A stretch of DNA of 6,944 nt from an uncultured Bacilli bacterium (GTDB lineage: Bacteria > Bacillota_I > Bacilli_A > RF39 > UBA660): positions 1 to 6,944 of the forward strand of contig CANPXY010000061.1 of the NCBI GenBank assembly GCA_947587115.1. The letters run 5' to 3'. Below, piece by piece: positions 1-6,769 of the stretch. The notes under the pieces were generated by a model. The model did no database searches and was not told the origin of the DNA. It was given only the letters and a program-made list of their open reading frames with translations. The translations under genes and the position numbers were made by a program. Numbering within the stretch: the stretch's first letter is position 1; each line of letters starts with the position of its first letter.

Positions 1-1
1 C

Positions 2-559
2 TACATCGCCGTCACCACACACAATCATGATGCCATTCCGTTACATCTGATTATCAACTTCACTATTCAAAGAGAAAGTGTCCCTTTTCCAGCCTTAATC
101 GAAGCGCTAGCGATGAGCATTACGTTTGAAATTCTCCGTGAAAGTGACACCAGAATGCCCGCCAACATGGGAACTGCAGTCTCGATATTGGGAGGTCTAG
201 TATTAGGAGATGCTGCCGTGGCAGCCGGAATTATCTCGCCGATCATGATCATCGTCATTGCCATCTCCGCCATCAGTGGTCTTATTTTCTCATCCATTGA
301 AATGATCAGTGCCGTAAGATGGTGGCGCATCATCATGATGCTTCTTGCAACATTCCTTGGTATCTATGGAATCTTTATTGGAATCATCTTTTTAATTAGC
401 CGTCTTGCAAGCGTAGAATCATTTGGGAAGCCCTATCTAGCTCCTTTCGCGCCGATCATTTTAAGTGAACAAAAAGATGCCATCGTTCGTATCGAAAGTA
501 AAGGAATCAAGAAACGAAATCCCCTACTTACCACTAAAAACAGAATCCGAGGACGGTGA
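2..559 (+). CDS. GerAA/GerKA-type spore germinant receptor A subunit, C-terminal part (partial at window edge)
   Basis: The reading frame is open from the left edge and ends at TGA 557-559, giving the last 185 residues of a protein that normally has about 450-550. The A subunit is an inner-membrane component of the germinant receptor; with subunits B and C it responds to nutrients and starts spore germination. Visible family signature: a stretch like PFPALIEALAMSITFEILRE, then M-P-A-N-M-G-T-A-V-S-I-L-G-G-L-V-L-G-D-A-A-V, which is the conserved region before the last membrane helices. Two or three hydrophobic segments follow, then a polar tail containing YLAPFAPI, also typical of the family, and a basic end. 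The next gene starts 4 bases after the stop, so the two are cotranscribed. The N-terminal domain and the promoter lie outside the window. The family is clear; the germinant cannot be told. Confidence 0.94.
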   Translation, partial: YIAVTTHNHDAIPLHLIINFTIQRESVPFPALIEALAMSITFEILRESDTRMPANMGTAVSILGGLVLGDAAVAAGIISPIMIIVIAISAISGLIFSSIEMISAVRWWRIIMMLLATFLGIYGIFIGIIFLISRLASVESFGKPYLAPFAPIILSEQKDAIVRIESKGIKKRNPLLTTKNRIRGR

Positions 560-563
560 TGAA

Positions 564-1625
564 ATGTCAATTAAAAAATGGTTTTTGCTGCTAATAATCC
601 CCCTATTATTTACGGGATGCATCAACTATACGGAATTAAATGAATTAGGAATTGTCGAAAGCATGGGAATCGAAAAACAACAACAAAACTTTCTCGTCAG
701 TATCAACATGATCGATGCACGAAGTGAAAATGACGATCGCGAAGAACTCCGCACAACCTATACGGCCACAGGTGCTTCCATCAACGAAGCATTAGAGAAC
801 TTGTATTTAAATTCCAACAAAAAGATTTATTTGTCCCACATCAAGACACTGCTGTTGAGCACCGAGGTAGCGAAATCCGATGGCTCTTTAATCATCGACT
901 TCTTTCTTCAAACAAAAGCCTCTAGAAACAATTTTACGACGATCATTGTCAAAGATACGACCCCCTCTGAAATCATCCGTAATACCCCAAAAAATCCTGA
1001 CTTAGAAGACATGATCCAAATCAACAGTGAAGAATATGGAATTACTTCCAATATCACTTTTGAAGATTTTGCGCGAATGGTATTAGAAGAAGGTCAAGAT
1101 GCCGTCCTACCCACCATAAAAGTTGAAGAAGACACCTTAGAAATCGATGGCTACGCCTACTTTCAAGATGCCGTTTTTCAAGCCTTTTTATCCAAAGAAG
1201 AATCCCTTACTTACAACATCATCAAAAACAATAACACTTATTTAAATTTATATCACTCCTGTGCAGAAGATCAGACTTCTATAAAACTAGAAGAACTCAA
1301 GACGACCATGCATCTCAAAGAAGATCAACTCCTTCTTCAAGTGACAGGAAATTTCCATGTTTTAGAAAATAACTGTGCTTTAGATGCTACGGAAATTAAA
1401 GAAACATTTCAAGAGCAACTGAAAACAAATATCAAGCATCTGCTAGAAGAACAACGAGCGCATCAAGTGGACATCTTGGGTCTTTCCGCCTATCTGTTTA
1501 AAAATCATTACGCTTATTATCAAAAGCATCAAGAAGCAATCAAGAACGATTTTCCCTATGAAATCAAAGTAAATCTACACGATCAAAAAAATCGCAATAT
1601 AGAAAGGATACACAGTGATGAATAA
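564..1625 (+). CDS. GerAC/GerKC-type germinant receptor C subunit, lipoprotein
   Basis: A 353-residue Ger(x)C-family lipoprotein, close to the usual 360-400. The chosen ATG at 564 opens with a short basic n-region (MSIKK), a hydrophobic core and the lipobox L-F-T-G-C, with the lipidated cysteine at residue 19. GAGG at 549-552, inside the end of the A gene, is the likely ribosome binding site. The frame is open back to 465, but a start there would bury the signal peptide behind 33 polar residues, so it is not used. After the cysteine comes NYTELNELGIVESMGIEK, matching the conserved start of mature C subunits. The protein is expected to be anchored to the outer face of the spore inner membrane with the A and B subunits. 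Its end overlaps the start of the next gene by a few bases. Gene order A-C-B is that of B. subtilis gerK rather than gerA (A-B-C). Confidence 0.95.
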   Translation: MSIKKWFLLLIIPLLFTGCINYTELNELGIVESMGIEKQQQNFLVSINMIDARSENDDREELRTTYTATGASINEALENLYLNSNKKIYLSHIKTLLLSTEVAKSDGSLIIDFFLQTKASRNNFTTIIVKDTTPSEIIRNTPKNPDLEDMIQINSEEYGITSNITFEDFARMVLEEGQDAVLPTIKVEEDTLEIDGYAYFQDAVFQAFLSKEESLTYNIIKNNNTYLNLYHSCAEDQTSIKLEELKTTMHLKEDQLLLQVTGNFHVLENNCALDATEIKETFQEQLKTNIKHLLEEQRAHQVDILGLSAYLFKNHYAYYQKHQEAIKNDFPYEIKVNLHDQKNRNIERIHSDE

Positions 1626-2685
1626 TAAAGTGAGTGCTGTCCAAATATCGATTTTGACCTTCTTTTTAAGTCGTGGTTTTTTCATCATGGGTCTCGTCCC
1701 ACTTTTGCTTAGAAGTTGTGGCGTAGATGCGCTTTTAAGTATTCTTCTAGGAGCTCTGATCGGAAGCATCATTGTTTTTTTCTATAATCGCCTCAATGCC
1801 GCCCTCTCTTCATCGGACCTGATCACCACCATTTTTGATCGTTTTCCTAAATTTTTCGCCTATCTCTTCAGTTTCATCATCATCACAGGAATCCTCATTT
1901 TAGGTGGCTTTATACTTGGTAACAGCAGCATCTACATTCAAGAAAATTATCTGGTGGATCCTTCGACTTTTACCATTTTACTAACCTTTTTAGGGCTCTG
2001 TTACTTGATCGCAAAAGGAGGCTTGACAGCGCTTCTAAGAAGTGCTGAAATTATCGCCATCCTCTTTTGTTTGTTATTGTTCCTCTGCATTATAGGCGTC
2101 ATTCCTATTATAGAGCCAACAAGAATTCAACCGTTCTTTGCGAATGATAGCATTACGATTTTGAAATCGACCCTGATGTACTTACTCATGACGACAATTC
2201 CTCTTTTCTTCTTGCTCTATATTCCTAAAAATAACATGCGCCAACAAACAAAAAAAGACAAAGCCGTCTTTTTAGGATATGCTTTCGCAGCCTTTACGAT
2301 CTTTTTATTGTTTGTACTCATCATTGGCTCTTTAGGAATCGACCTTGCCAGTTATTATCAATTCCCAGAGACAGCCATCTTAAAGAAAGTATCTTATTTT
2401 CACTTTATTGAGCGTATCGAAGGAATTTTATCACTGACCTTTTTATTGGATGGACTGTTGTTTTTATCTTATTTGCTCTACTGCCTCAAACAGACGTTAA
2501 AACACCTGAAAATGCCAGAAAAAATATTCAAAATCATTTTTGGCATCTGCCTTTTAATCATCTTTTTTCTAGGAAAATGGCTCTATATTCCCCTAGAAAA
2601 ATTAATATTCTTTTTGGCGATCTGGATCATCATCATTACAAGTCTTACGTTTTTACAACTGCATTTAACCAAAAAAAAGAACTAG
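1618..2685 (+). CDS. GerAB/GerKB-type germinant receptor B subunit, APC-superfamily membrane protein
   Basis: A 355-residue protein with ten predicted membrane helices, beginning at about residue 8 and ending near the C-terminus. This is the size and topology of endospore germination permeases (GerAB family, related to amino-acid/polyamine/organocation transporters). The B subunit is known in this family to bind the germinant in the membrane. The first helix followed by a loop with GVDALLSILLGALIGS is typical of the family. GTG at 1615 and ATG at 1618 are adjacent, in-frame starts. Both sit 6-9 bases after AAAGGA (1603-1608), and ATG is preferred. The start overlaps the end of the C subunit gene (TAA 1623-1625), so translation is probably coupled. 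The last codons (K-K-K-N, then TAG) lie inside the operon's terminator, and the stop overlaps the stop codon of the facing gene. Confidence 0.94.
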   Translation: MNNKVSAVQISILTFFLSRGFFIMGLVPLLLRSCGVDALLSILLGALIGSIIVFFYNRLNAALSSSDLITTIFDRFPKFFAYLFSFIIITGILILGGFILGNSSIYIQENYLVDPSTFTILLTFLGLCYLIAKGGLTALLRSAEIIAILFCLLLFLCIIGVIPIIEPTRIQPFFANDSITILKSTLMYLLMTTIPLFFLLYIPKNNMRQQTKKDKAVFLGYAFAAFTIFLLFVLIIGSLGIDLASYYQFPETAILKKVSYFHFIERIEGILSLTFLLDGLLFLSYLLYCLKQTLKHLKMPEKIFKIIFGICLLIIFFLGKWLYIPLEKLIFFLAIWIIIITSLTFLQLHLTKKKN

Positions 2686-2699
2686 GTGTTCTTTTTTTT
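2671..2699. terminator. Bidirectional intrinsic terminator shared by two convergent operons
   Basis: Eight A (2671-2678), GAAC, loop TAGGT (2683-2687), GTTC and eight T (2692-2699) form a perfect 12-bp inverted repeat. It reads as a terminator on both strands: a short stem flanked by an A-tract and a U-tract. The stop codons of the B subunit gene (TAG 2683-2685) and of the facing endopeptidase gene (complement of 2682-2684) both sit at the loop. Confidence 0.93.
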
Positions 2700-3605
2700 G
2701 ATATACAAAGATTCTCCTTCTTGCAATGTCAAGTAATAAGTATCGGTCTTTGGACAAGTGAACAGATGAAGATATTCTCCTAAATCGACTGCTGGCTCCT
2801 CTGGCGGTACACTACTCTGTTCTTTTTTTCGAACTTCGATCCATTGTTCTTCTTTGCTCGAAGCGACCCACCCGATAAGATCGAGATTCGTCTTGATCTT
2901 GTACCAAGTGTAAGAAACATCATCTTTTGTATCTAAGATGGTATAGATTTCTTGATGATAGACATCACCTAAATCTTTCGAATCGACGGTCGGCTGTTCC
3001 CGTATATTGACTTTGTCCGCCAAAATATAGATCTGATCTTGGCTAGTATCCACTGCATTGGTCTGTTCTACATAAGTAAGGACCTCTTCCCCTAACGCAA
3101 AAGCACGTGGATTCACAAATTGTCCAGAGCCATTTTTAACTTCCATGTGAACATGGGTACCATAAGTGATGTCTGTCCTACTTTTAGAAGAATCGACAAG
3201 ACCGGTATTTCCCTGATAACCTAAGATGGTATCGCTATTCACAATGTCGCCCACCTGGACGTTGGTCGACGCCATATGAAACATAGTATAGTGATAAAGT
3301 TCTCCTCCAATATACCCTTCGACTTCCACACAGTTCCCACCAAGTTCATTCTTATGAAAGCGAACTGTTTTTCCAGTAATCGAAACACAGTTATAGTAGT
3401 CTCCATCACGCCAATTATATTGATTTTTTAGATAATCATTATAATTGATCGAATCTTCATGCACCTGATAATGATTGACAACCCTAGTCACCTTCCCTGT
3501 TCCACTGATTTTAATTGGTGAAAGATGACTTCCTGAATAATCTTCCGCTGTCTTATGGGTTGCATAATTCTGCGTCACGCTTCTTTCTGACCCTAATAAG
3601 ATCAT
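2682..3605 (-). CDS. Endolysin-like M23 metallopeptidase with SH3b-like domain
   Basis: 307 residues with no signal peptide or membrane helix. Residues about 10-170 form an M23 (LytM-like) zinc endopeptidase domain. Visible elements are TQNYATHKTAEDYSG at the start (likely ligands H17 and D22), FHMAS (H110, matching the usual Y-x-H-L), V-x-V-G-D-x-V, GYQGNTG and the closing THVHMEV (H151, H153). Residues about 190-258 look like an SH3b wall-binding domain (ADKVNIREQP, then WYKIKTN...IGWV). A proline/glutamate linker and a short beta-rich tail follow. The expected activity is cleavage of peptidoglycan cross-bridges. Lack of an export signal fits an endolysin released by a holin, and the gene just upstream is holin-like. 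The start is fixed by GAGGTGAT 8 bases upstream; its ATG overlaps the upstream TGA as ATGA (3602-3605). The H17-D22 spacing is one residue longer than the usual HxxxD. It could belong to a prophage remnant or be a host autolysin. Confidence 0.87.
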   Translation of the reverse strand: MILLGSERSVTQNYATHKTAEDYSGSHLSPIKISGTGKVTRVVNHYQVHEDSINYNDYLKNQYNWRDGDYYNCVSITGKTVRFHKNELGGNCVEVEGYIGGELYHYTMFHMASTNVQVGDIVNSDTILGYQGNTGLVDSSKSRTDITYGTHVHMEVKNGSGQFVNPRAFALGEEVLTYVEQTNAVDTSQDQIYILADKVNIREQPTVDSKDLGDVYHQEIYTILDTKDDVSYTWYKIKTNLDLIGWVASSKEEQWIEVRKKEQSSVPPEEPAVDLGEYLHLFTCPKTDTYYLTLQEGESLYIKKKNT

Positions 3606-3976
3606 GAGAGATCACCTCGTTTGATTTCATTGCTTTTAGGAATACACACCGTATCCGTCTTCGAAGGTGTAGTAGCTGATTTCGGTTTGTAACTGATCAT
3701 ATTTTGATTTTTCAAAGCTTCATAGATCGAAGGTGCCCCAATAAAGCCAAATAGACTCATCCAAATGGCTTCATAAAGTTCTAGATCATAAAAATGTATT
3801 CCAAAAGGGATCCCCATCAAAAAAGCACAGACAAAATTGATGACCCAAACATGCCATTTTTTATTGATGAACTCTAATTTTTTAATTTTTTGTACCAATG
3901 CCATCAAAAAGATGGAGAATGTAATACTGATCAACAATACAGTCCATAATTTTTCAGACATTAAAATATCTAACAT
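3602..3976 (-). CDS. Holin-like small membrane protein
   Basis: 124 residues with three likely membrane helices (about 9-29, 43-62 and 68-88) and a soluble charged tail with K/T/S-rich composition. The loop between helices 1 and 2 is basic (KIKKLEFINKK). I do not recognise a named family by sequence. The holin call rests on size, three-helix topology, polar C-terminal tail and its place directly before and overlapping (ATGA) a signal-less endolysin-type peptidase, the classic phage lysis order. A holin would make holes in the membrane through which the peptidase reaches the wall. AGGAGG at 3983-3988 gives a strong ribosome binding site 6 bases before the ATG. No convincing -35/-10 pair is seen in the roughly 60 bases between it and the upstream terminator; TATAGT (4005-4000) is the best -10 but lacks a good -35. 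A non-holin small membrane protein remains possible. Confidence 0.6.
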   Translation of the reverse strand: MLDILMSEKLWTVLLISITFSIFLMALVQKIKKLEFINKKWHVWVINFVCAFLMGIPFGIHFYDLELYEAIWMSLFGFIGAPSIYEALKNQNMISYKPKSATTPSKTDTVCIPKSNEIKRGDLS

Positions 3977-4032
3977 ATTCCCCCTCCTCTTTCTCTATTA
4001 CTATATATTCCAATGTGATAAATTTGTTTAAT

Positions 4033-4055
4033 AAAAAAAACTAGCTTGCGCTAGT
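4033..4055 (-). terminator. Intrinsic terminator of the two-gene membrane-protein operon
   Basis: On the minus strand, ACTAGC, loop GCAA (a GNRA tetraloop) and GCTAGT are followed by a run of T. The stem arms are 4050-4055 and 4040-4045, and the hairpin starts 2 bases after the TAA of the preceding gene. It separates this operon from the holin-like/endolysin pair downstream. Confidence 0.9.
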
Positions 4056-4057
4056 AT

Positions 4058-4606
4058 TTAAGTGCTCGTCACTTGACAAGTGTATCCATCTTCTTCAAAA
4101 ACATTCTGTAGAGCCGTCAACTCTTGAACATATTTTGCAAGTAACTCGTCTTCTTCAAGAACACTGAGTACATCCTCAGTAACATCGATCTTGACATGAT
4201 TTTGATCTCGTTCGATCGCAATATCTGGAATAGCCTCAAAATGTTGGATCTCTTCAAAACTGTCAAAAGGATCCGCTTCTGGCGTCGTCGTCTCACTAGG
4301 ATTTTCTGAAGGTTGATCGTTAGCTGCTTGATCCTGATCTTGGTCCTTTGTATAAGTCAAAATCAAACGAAACAAGTTTCCATTTTTATAAGTAGAGGTC
4401 GTACGAAGTGAAAGATCGACATTCGATAAGGTCATGCTTCGGTTACAGATCAAAGCTTCGAGTTCATCCTGCACAGTACTTGGTGGTGCAACCTCTTCAG
4501 GAAGAAGTGCCCTTAATACTGGAGGAAGGGCGATAATCAAAACAAGTCCGACCATTGCCAAATAAACGAGAATTGACATAAAATCAATCTTTTTTTCTGG
4601 TTTCAC
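4058..4606 (-). CDS. Unrecognised single-pass membrane protein with extracytoplasmic acidic domain
   Basis: 182 residues. A basic N-terminus (MKPEKK) is followed by one hydrophobic helix (about 11-33), so a signal anchor with the remainder outside is likely. Residues about 40-83 are mixed polar and could form a small fold. Residues 87-120 are a low-complexity linker rich in D, Q, E, P, S and T, and residues about 121-180 are acidic. I do not recognise the family. The start is GTG at 4606, supported by GGAG about 10 bases upstream. A later ATG at 4579 would remove the basic segment and leave no ribosome binding site. The gene begins 7 bases after the stop of the three-helix membrane protein, with its ribosome binding site inside or next to that gene's end, so the two are cotranscribed and probably coupled. 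It ends directly at a terminator. Confidence 0.83.
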   Translation of the reverse strand: MKPEKKIDFMSILVYLAMVGLVLIIALPPVLRALLPEEVAPPSTVQDELEALICNRSMTLSNVDLSLRTTSTYKNGNLFRLILTYTKDQDQDQAANDQPSENPSETTTPEADPFDSFEEIQHFEAIPDIAIERDQNHVKIDVTEDVLSVLEEDELLAKYVQELTALQNVFEEDGYTCQVTST

Positions 4607-4613
4607 AGATCGC

Positions 4614-4997
4614 TCACTCCACTTCTACAATAATTTCATTACGATGTTTTAAAAGTTTTACAAATTTGACAATACAATAGATGAGGAATCCCAATGGAAT
4701 GAGTGGGAAAATACTCAACAGTGCCAAAATCCAAGGATAAGTGTTGATTAAATGATGATTATACATCTTTTCGATAAAAGCAACGGAAAAGCCAATAGAC
4801 ACGGTCAACAAAAGGGCTCCAAAAATAATACCGATAATGGCTCCCCAATAGTTGACTTTAAATTGACGACGAGGATCTCGATCTTTTCGGTCCTTATGAG
4901 ACGCAAATATAATTATCAAGCCAAAGATAAAAATAACAATAAAAATTGGAATCAATACATAATTGATCACTTCATCATATACTTTCGGTACGATCAT
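4614..4997 (-). CDS. Unrecognised three-helix membrane protein
   Basis: 127 residues with three hydrophobic segments (about 12-32, 51-74 and 89-110). A very basic/acidic loop (SHKDRKDRDPRRQFK) follows helix 1 and the C-terminal tail is charged. No catalytic motif or known family is recognised. The frame is open to a GTG at 5006, but that GTG is part of the ribosome binding site AGGTGAT and lies only a few bases after the predicted transcription start. The ATG at 4997, 6 bases after AGGTG, is therefore the start used here. It is the first gene of an operon with the single-pass protein that follows. Confidence 0.83.
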   Translation of the reverse strand: MIVPKVYDEVINYVLIPIFIVIFIFGLIIIFASHKDRKDRDPRRQFKVNYWGAIIGIIFGALLLTVSIGFSVAFIEKMYNHHLINTYPWILALLSIFPLIPLGFLIYCIVKFVKLLKHRNEIIVEVE

Positions 4998-5014
4998 ACT
5001 TATCACCTAGTATA

Positions 5015-5043
5015 ACTATAACACACTTCCTACTTCTTTTCAA
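5015..5043 (-). promoter_or_regulatory. Sigma-A-type promoter of the two-gene membrane-protein operon
   Basis: On the minus strand, TTGAAA (5043-5038), a 17-base spacer and TATAGT (5020-5015), with TG one base before the -10 (extended -10). Transcription should begin near 5008, leaving a leader of only about 10-12 bases before the ATG at 4997. Confidence 0.85.
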
Positions 5044-5058
5044 TTATTTTTTTGCCCA

Positions 5059-5090
5059 CAAAATAAAACGACTTTCGTCGCTTTATTTTG
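5059..5090 (-). terminator. Terminator of nagZ, long hairpin with GAAA tetraloop
   Basis: Arms 5077-5090 and 5059-5072 pair over 14 bp on the minus strand (one G-U wobble), closed by a GAAA loop. The 3' arm ends TTTTATTTT and serves as the U-tract. On the plus strand the wobble becomes an A-C mismatch, so the hairpin favours the nagZ transcript. The nagZ stop codon lies within the first arm. Confidence 0.85.
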
Positions 5091-6450
5091 GATCAAATAG
5101 AAGTCCCTTATAATATTTCCATGCAAGGATCTTAAAGACTTTATAATCTAGTGCATCTTGTGTCAATGTTCCATTTTGAAGCGCATTTTTAATTTCTTGA
5201 ATGCTGCTTTCATAATCGGTCGTGATCAACAGATCATTTCCAGCAAGCAAAGCCTGCGCAGCCACATTTTCAATGTCTGATACGGCATCCATGGCAATAT
5301 CATCGGTCATCGTAATTCCTGTAAACTTCAAATCATCGGTCAATAGACGATGAATTGCCGGCGATAAGGAAGCCGGATGATCCTGATCGATATTATTCAC
5401 AATGTTGTGACTTACTAAAACTGCTTCCGCACCTACATCAATACCGGATTTAAATGGTGGTAGATCATTATTTTTAATATCTTCATAAGACCGATCATCG
5501 ATCGAAGTACCCGTATGCGTATCTTGATTGTTTCCGTATCCTGGGAAATGTTTTAACGTGTAAGACACGCCGGTGTTTTTGCTTGCAGCGATGACGGTCT
5601 GTGCATAAGTTGCAGTAGTAGCGCTATCTTTTCCAAGACTTCGATTGTACATATAATCATCAGGACTAGTAGAAACGTCAACCACAGGAGCTAAATTTAA
5701 ATTGATGCCCAAATTCTTAAGAACGGCACTTTTATTGATCGTATCTTGACGGATGAGATCAAACCCACCTTGCTGATAAAGTTCTTGTGAAGATTTAAAC
5801 TTCTCTTTAGCAAGATTAGGATTGCTGCTGACGCGAACAACCGTCCCACCTTCTTCATCGGCCGCAGTAAGAATAGGAATTCGTGCTGCATCTTGCAAAG
5901 CTGCCATACGGTCCTGTACCTCTTTTTCTATAAGATCCTTAAAATCTTTCGCAAAAAACACATAGCCACCAAATGAATGCTCCCTAAGAAGATCGATTCC
6001 CCCTTCATCGGGATACCGAACCAATAACACTTGGTCAATTTTCTCATCATTCGATAATTCTTTTAATTTTTGATAGGCCATGACATAGTAATCTTTAAAA
6101 ATGCCATGATCTGACCAACTCGTTGGAATGTTGTCCTCATCGCTCATGAGAGGTGCTTTTTCATAGTGAAGAATACGTTCTTTTTCGACCCCCACTTTTT
6201 CGTCCAACAATCCAGTATATTCGATCACTACCCGATCTCCAACTTCTGCAAACACTTCGTCAATCAAAAACGTATACGTGTGATGTTCTTGATCTCGAAC
6301 TTGCACTTGCCCATTTCCGATTGCCACGACCACGGCCTCAAGCTCTTTACTTTGTTCAGACGGAGATTGATGAAAAACATAAATAAAAGAAAAAACAGCA
6401 ACAACAGCAATAAGCGCCAAACCGATAATGATGATCGTTTTCTTATTCAT
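5083..6450 (-). CDS. nagZ: Membrane-anchored NagZ-type beta-N-acetylglucosaminidase (GH3)
   Basis: 455 residues. The N-terminus (MNKK, then about 23 hydrophobic residues) is an uncleaved or cleavable export anchor with no lipobox. Residues about 35-95 form a small beta-rich domain (VVVAIGNGQVQVRD... GDRVVIEYTG), and residues about 110-450 the GH3 catalytic barrel. Key motifs: TAADEEGG (about 195-202), LGINLNLAPVVDV, KHFPGYG (K300, H301), the DTH acid/base dyad of NagZ enzymes (D310, H312) and the nucleophile in MTDDIAM (first D, residue 383). The enzyme removes N-acetylglucosamine from peptidoglycan fragments; outside the membrane it would act in wall turnover, as B. subtilis NagZ (YbbD) does. 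An upstream in-frame ATG at 6480 lies inside the predicted -10 element and has no ribosome binding site. ATG 6450, with GGGTGA 4 bases before it, is preferred. It has its own promoter and terminator. Confidence 0.94.
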   Translation of the reverse strand: MNKKTIIIIGLALIAVVAVFSFIYVFHQSPSEQSKELEAVVVAIGNGQVQVRDQEHHTYTFLIDEVFAEVGDRVVIEYTGLLDEKVGVEKERILHYEKAPLMSDEDNIPTSWSDHGIFKDYYVMAYQKLKELSNDEKIDQVLLVRYPDEGGIDLLREHSFGGYVFFAKDFKDLIEKEVQDRMAALQDAARIPILTAADEEGGTVVRVSSNPNLAKEKFKSSQELYQQGGFDLIRQDTINKSAVLKNLGINLNLAPVVDVSTSPDDYMYNRSLGKDSATTATYAQTVIAASKNTGVSYTLKHFPGYGNNQDTHTGTSIDDRSYEDIKNNDLPPFKSGIDVGAEAVLVSHNIVNNIDQDHPASLSPAIHRLLTDDLKFTGITMTDDIAMDAVSDIENVAAQALLAGNDLLITTDYESSIQEIKNALQNGTLTQDALDYKVFKILAWKYYKGLLFDPK

Positions 6451-6478
6451 AATTTCACCCACTTCATTATATTCACTC

Positions 6479-6507
6479 ATTACTATTTTACTACATTTTC
6501 ATGTCAA
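6479..6507 (-). promoter_or_regulatory. Probable sigma-A-type promoter of nagZ
   Basis: On the minus strand, a perfect TTGACA (6507-6502), 17 bases and AGTAAT (6484-6479, 4 of 6 matches to TATAAT). Transcription would start near 6472, giving a leader of about 22 bases to the ATG at 6450 and excluding the ATG at 6480. Confidence 0.65.
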
Positions 6508-6606
6508 AAGATCACGAATTTAAGTTTTTATTTTTACTCGAAAGTCCAAGCTTAGTATCAATCTGATAAAGTTGAAGAGTTTATTTTTATCTTTTCTGTT
6601 AAATTT

Positions 6607-6729
6607 TTAGTAGTTTCCTTTTTGGTCTTCAACAATTTGTAATTGTTTGAAAAGAGTTTTAAATGGAATACAAAATTCATGCGTTCCTGGACCAGATTGA
6701 CATATATTAACTGAAATACAATAAAAATC
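6607..6729 (-). pseudogene. Possible C-terminal gene remnant, unrecognised
   Basis: The minus-strand frame between stops at 6730-6732 and 6607-6609 is open for 40 codons and has no ATG. Its translation looks protein-like rather than AT-random, containing SGPGTHEFCIPFKTLFKQ and ending in EDQKGNY. I do not recognise the family. It could be the tail of a decayed gene in an otherwise non-coding stretch, or chance. Confidence 0.25.
6628..6651. repeat. Imperfect inverted repeat (hairpin) in intergenic DNA
   Basis: TTCAACAATT (6628-6637), loop TGT, then AATTGTTTGAA (6641-6651) form 10 base pairs with one bulged T at 6648. Neither side has a good U-tract, so a terminator role is doubtful. On the minus strand it falls inside the possible gene remnant. 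In the 6481-6831 stretch I see otherwise only the two promoters and the remnant. Confidence 0.4.
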
Positions 6730-6740
6730 TTAATGTTCGA

Positions 6741-6769
6741 TTGTTTTATAATATCAATTATAATATAAT
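6741..6769 (+). promoter_or_regulatory. Strong promoter for the small hydrophobic ORF
   Basis: TTGTTT (6741-6746), 17 bases and a perfect TATAAT (6764-6769). Further TATAAT copies at 6747-6752 and 6759-6764 give alternatives. Transcription would start near 6776, leaving a leader of about 55 bases before the ATG at 6832, long for so small a gene. Confidence 0.7.

Noticed and set aside
67..336. Minus-strand ORF of 89 codons
   Set aside because: It is antisense to the A subunit gene, whose conserved family motifs show that the plus strand is coding; no ribosome binding site or family match.
465..563. In-frame upstream extension of the C subunit gene from ATG 465
   Set aside because: It overlaps the A subunit gene, puts 33 polar residues before a clear signal peptide and lipobox, and ATG 564 has a ribosome binding site.
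1575..1772. Minus-strand ORF of 65 codons
   Set aside because: It lies across the junction of the C and B subunit genes in antisense and is a shadow of their coding sequence.
4752..5015. Plus-strand ORF of 87 codons
   Set aside because: It is antisense to the three-helix membrane protein and runs into its promoter; lysine/asparagine-rich noise with no supported start.
6153..6555. Two overlapping plus-strand ORFs opposite the start of nagZ
   Set aside because: Both are antisense to conserved nagZ sequence and its promoter; no ribosome binding site and no recognisable motifs.
6558..6680. Minus-strand ORF of 40 codons starting at ATG 6680
   Set aside because: Lysine/threonine-rich low-complexity translation and only a weak AGGA before the ATG; the alternative frame over the same stretch looks more protein-like.
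6663..6710. Plus-strand 15-codon ORF starting at ATG 6663
   Set aside because: Very short, poor ribosome binding site and upstream of the only good promoter on this strand.
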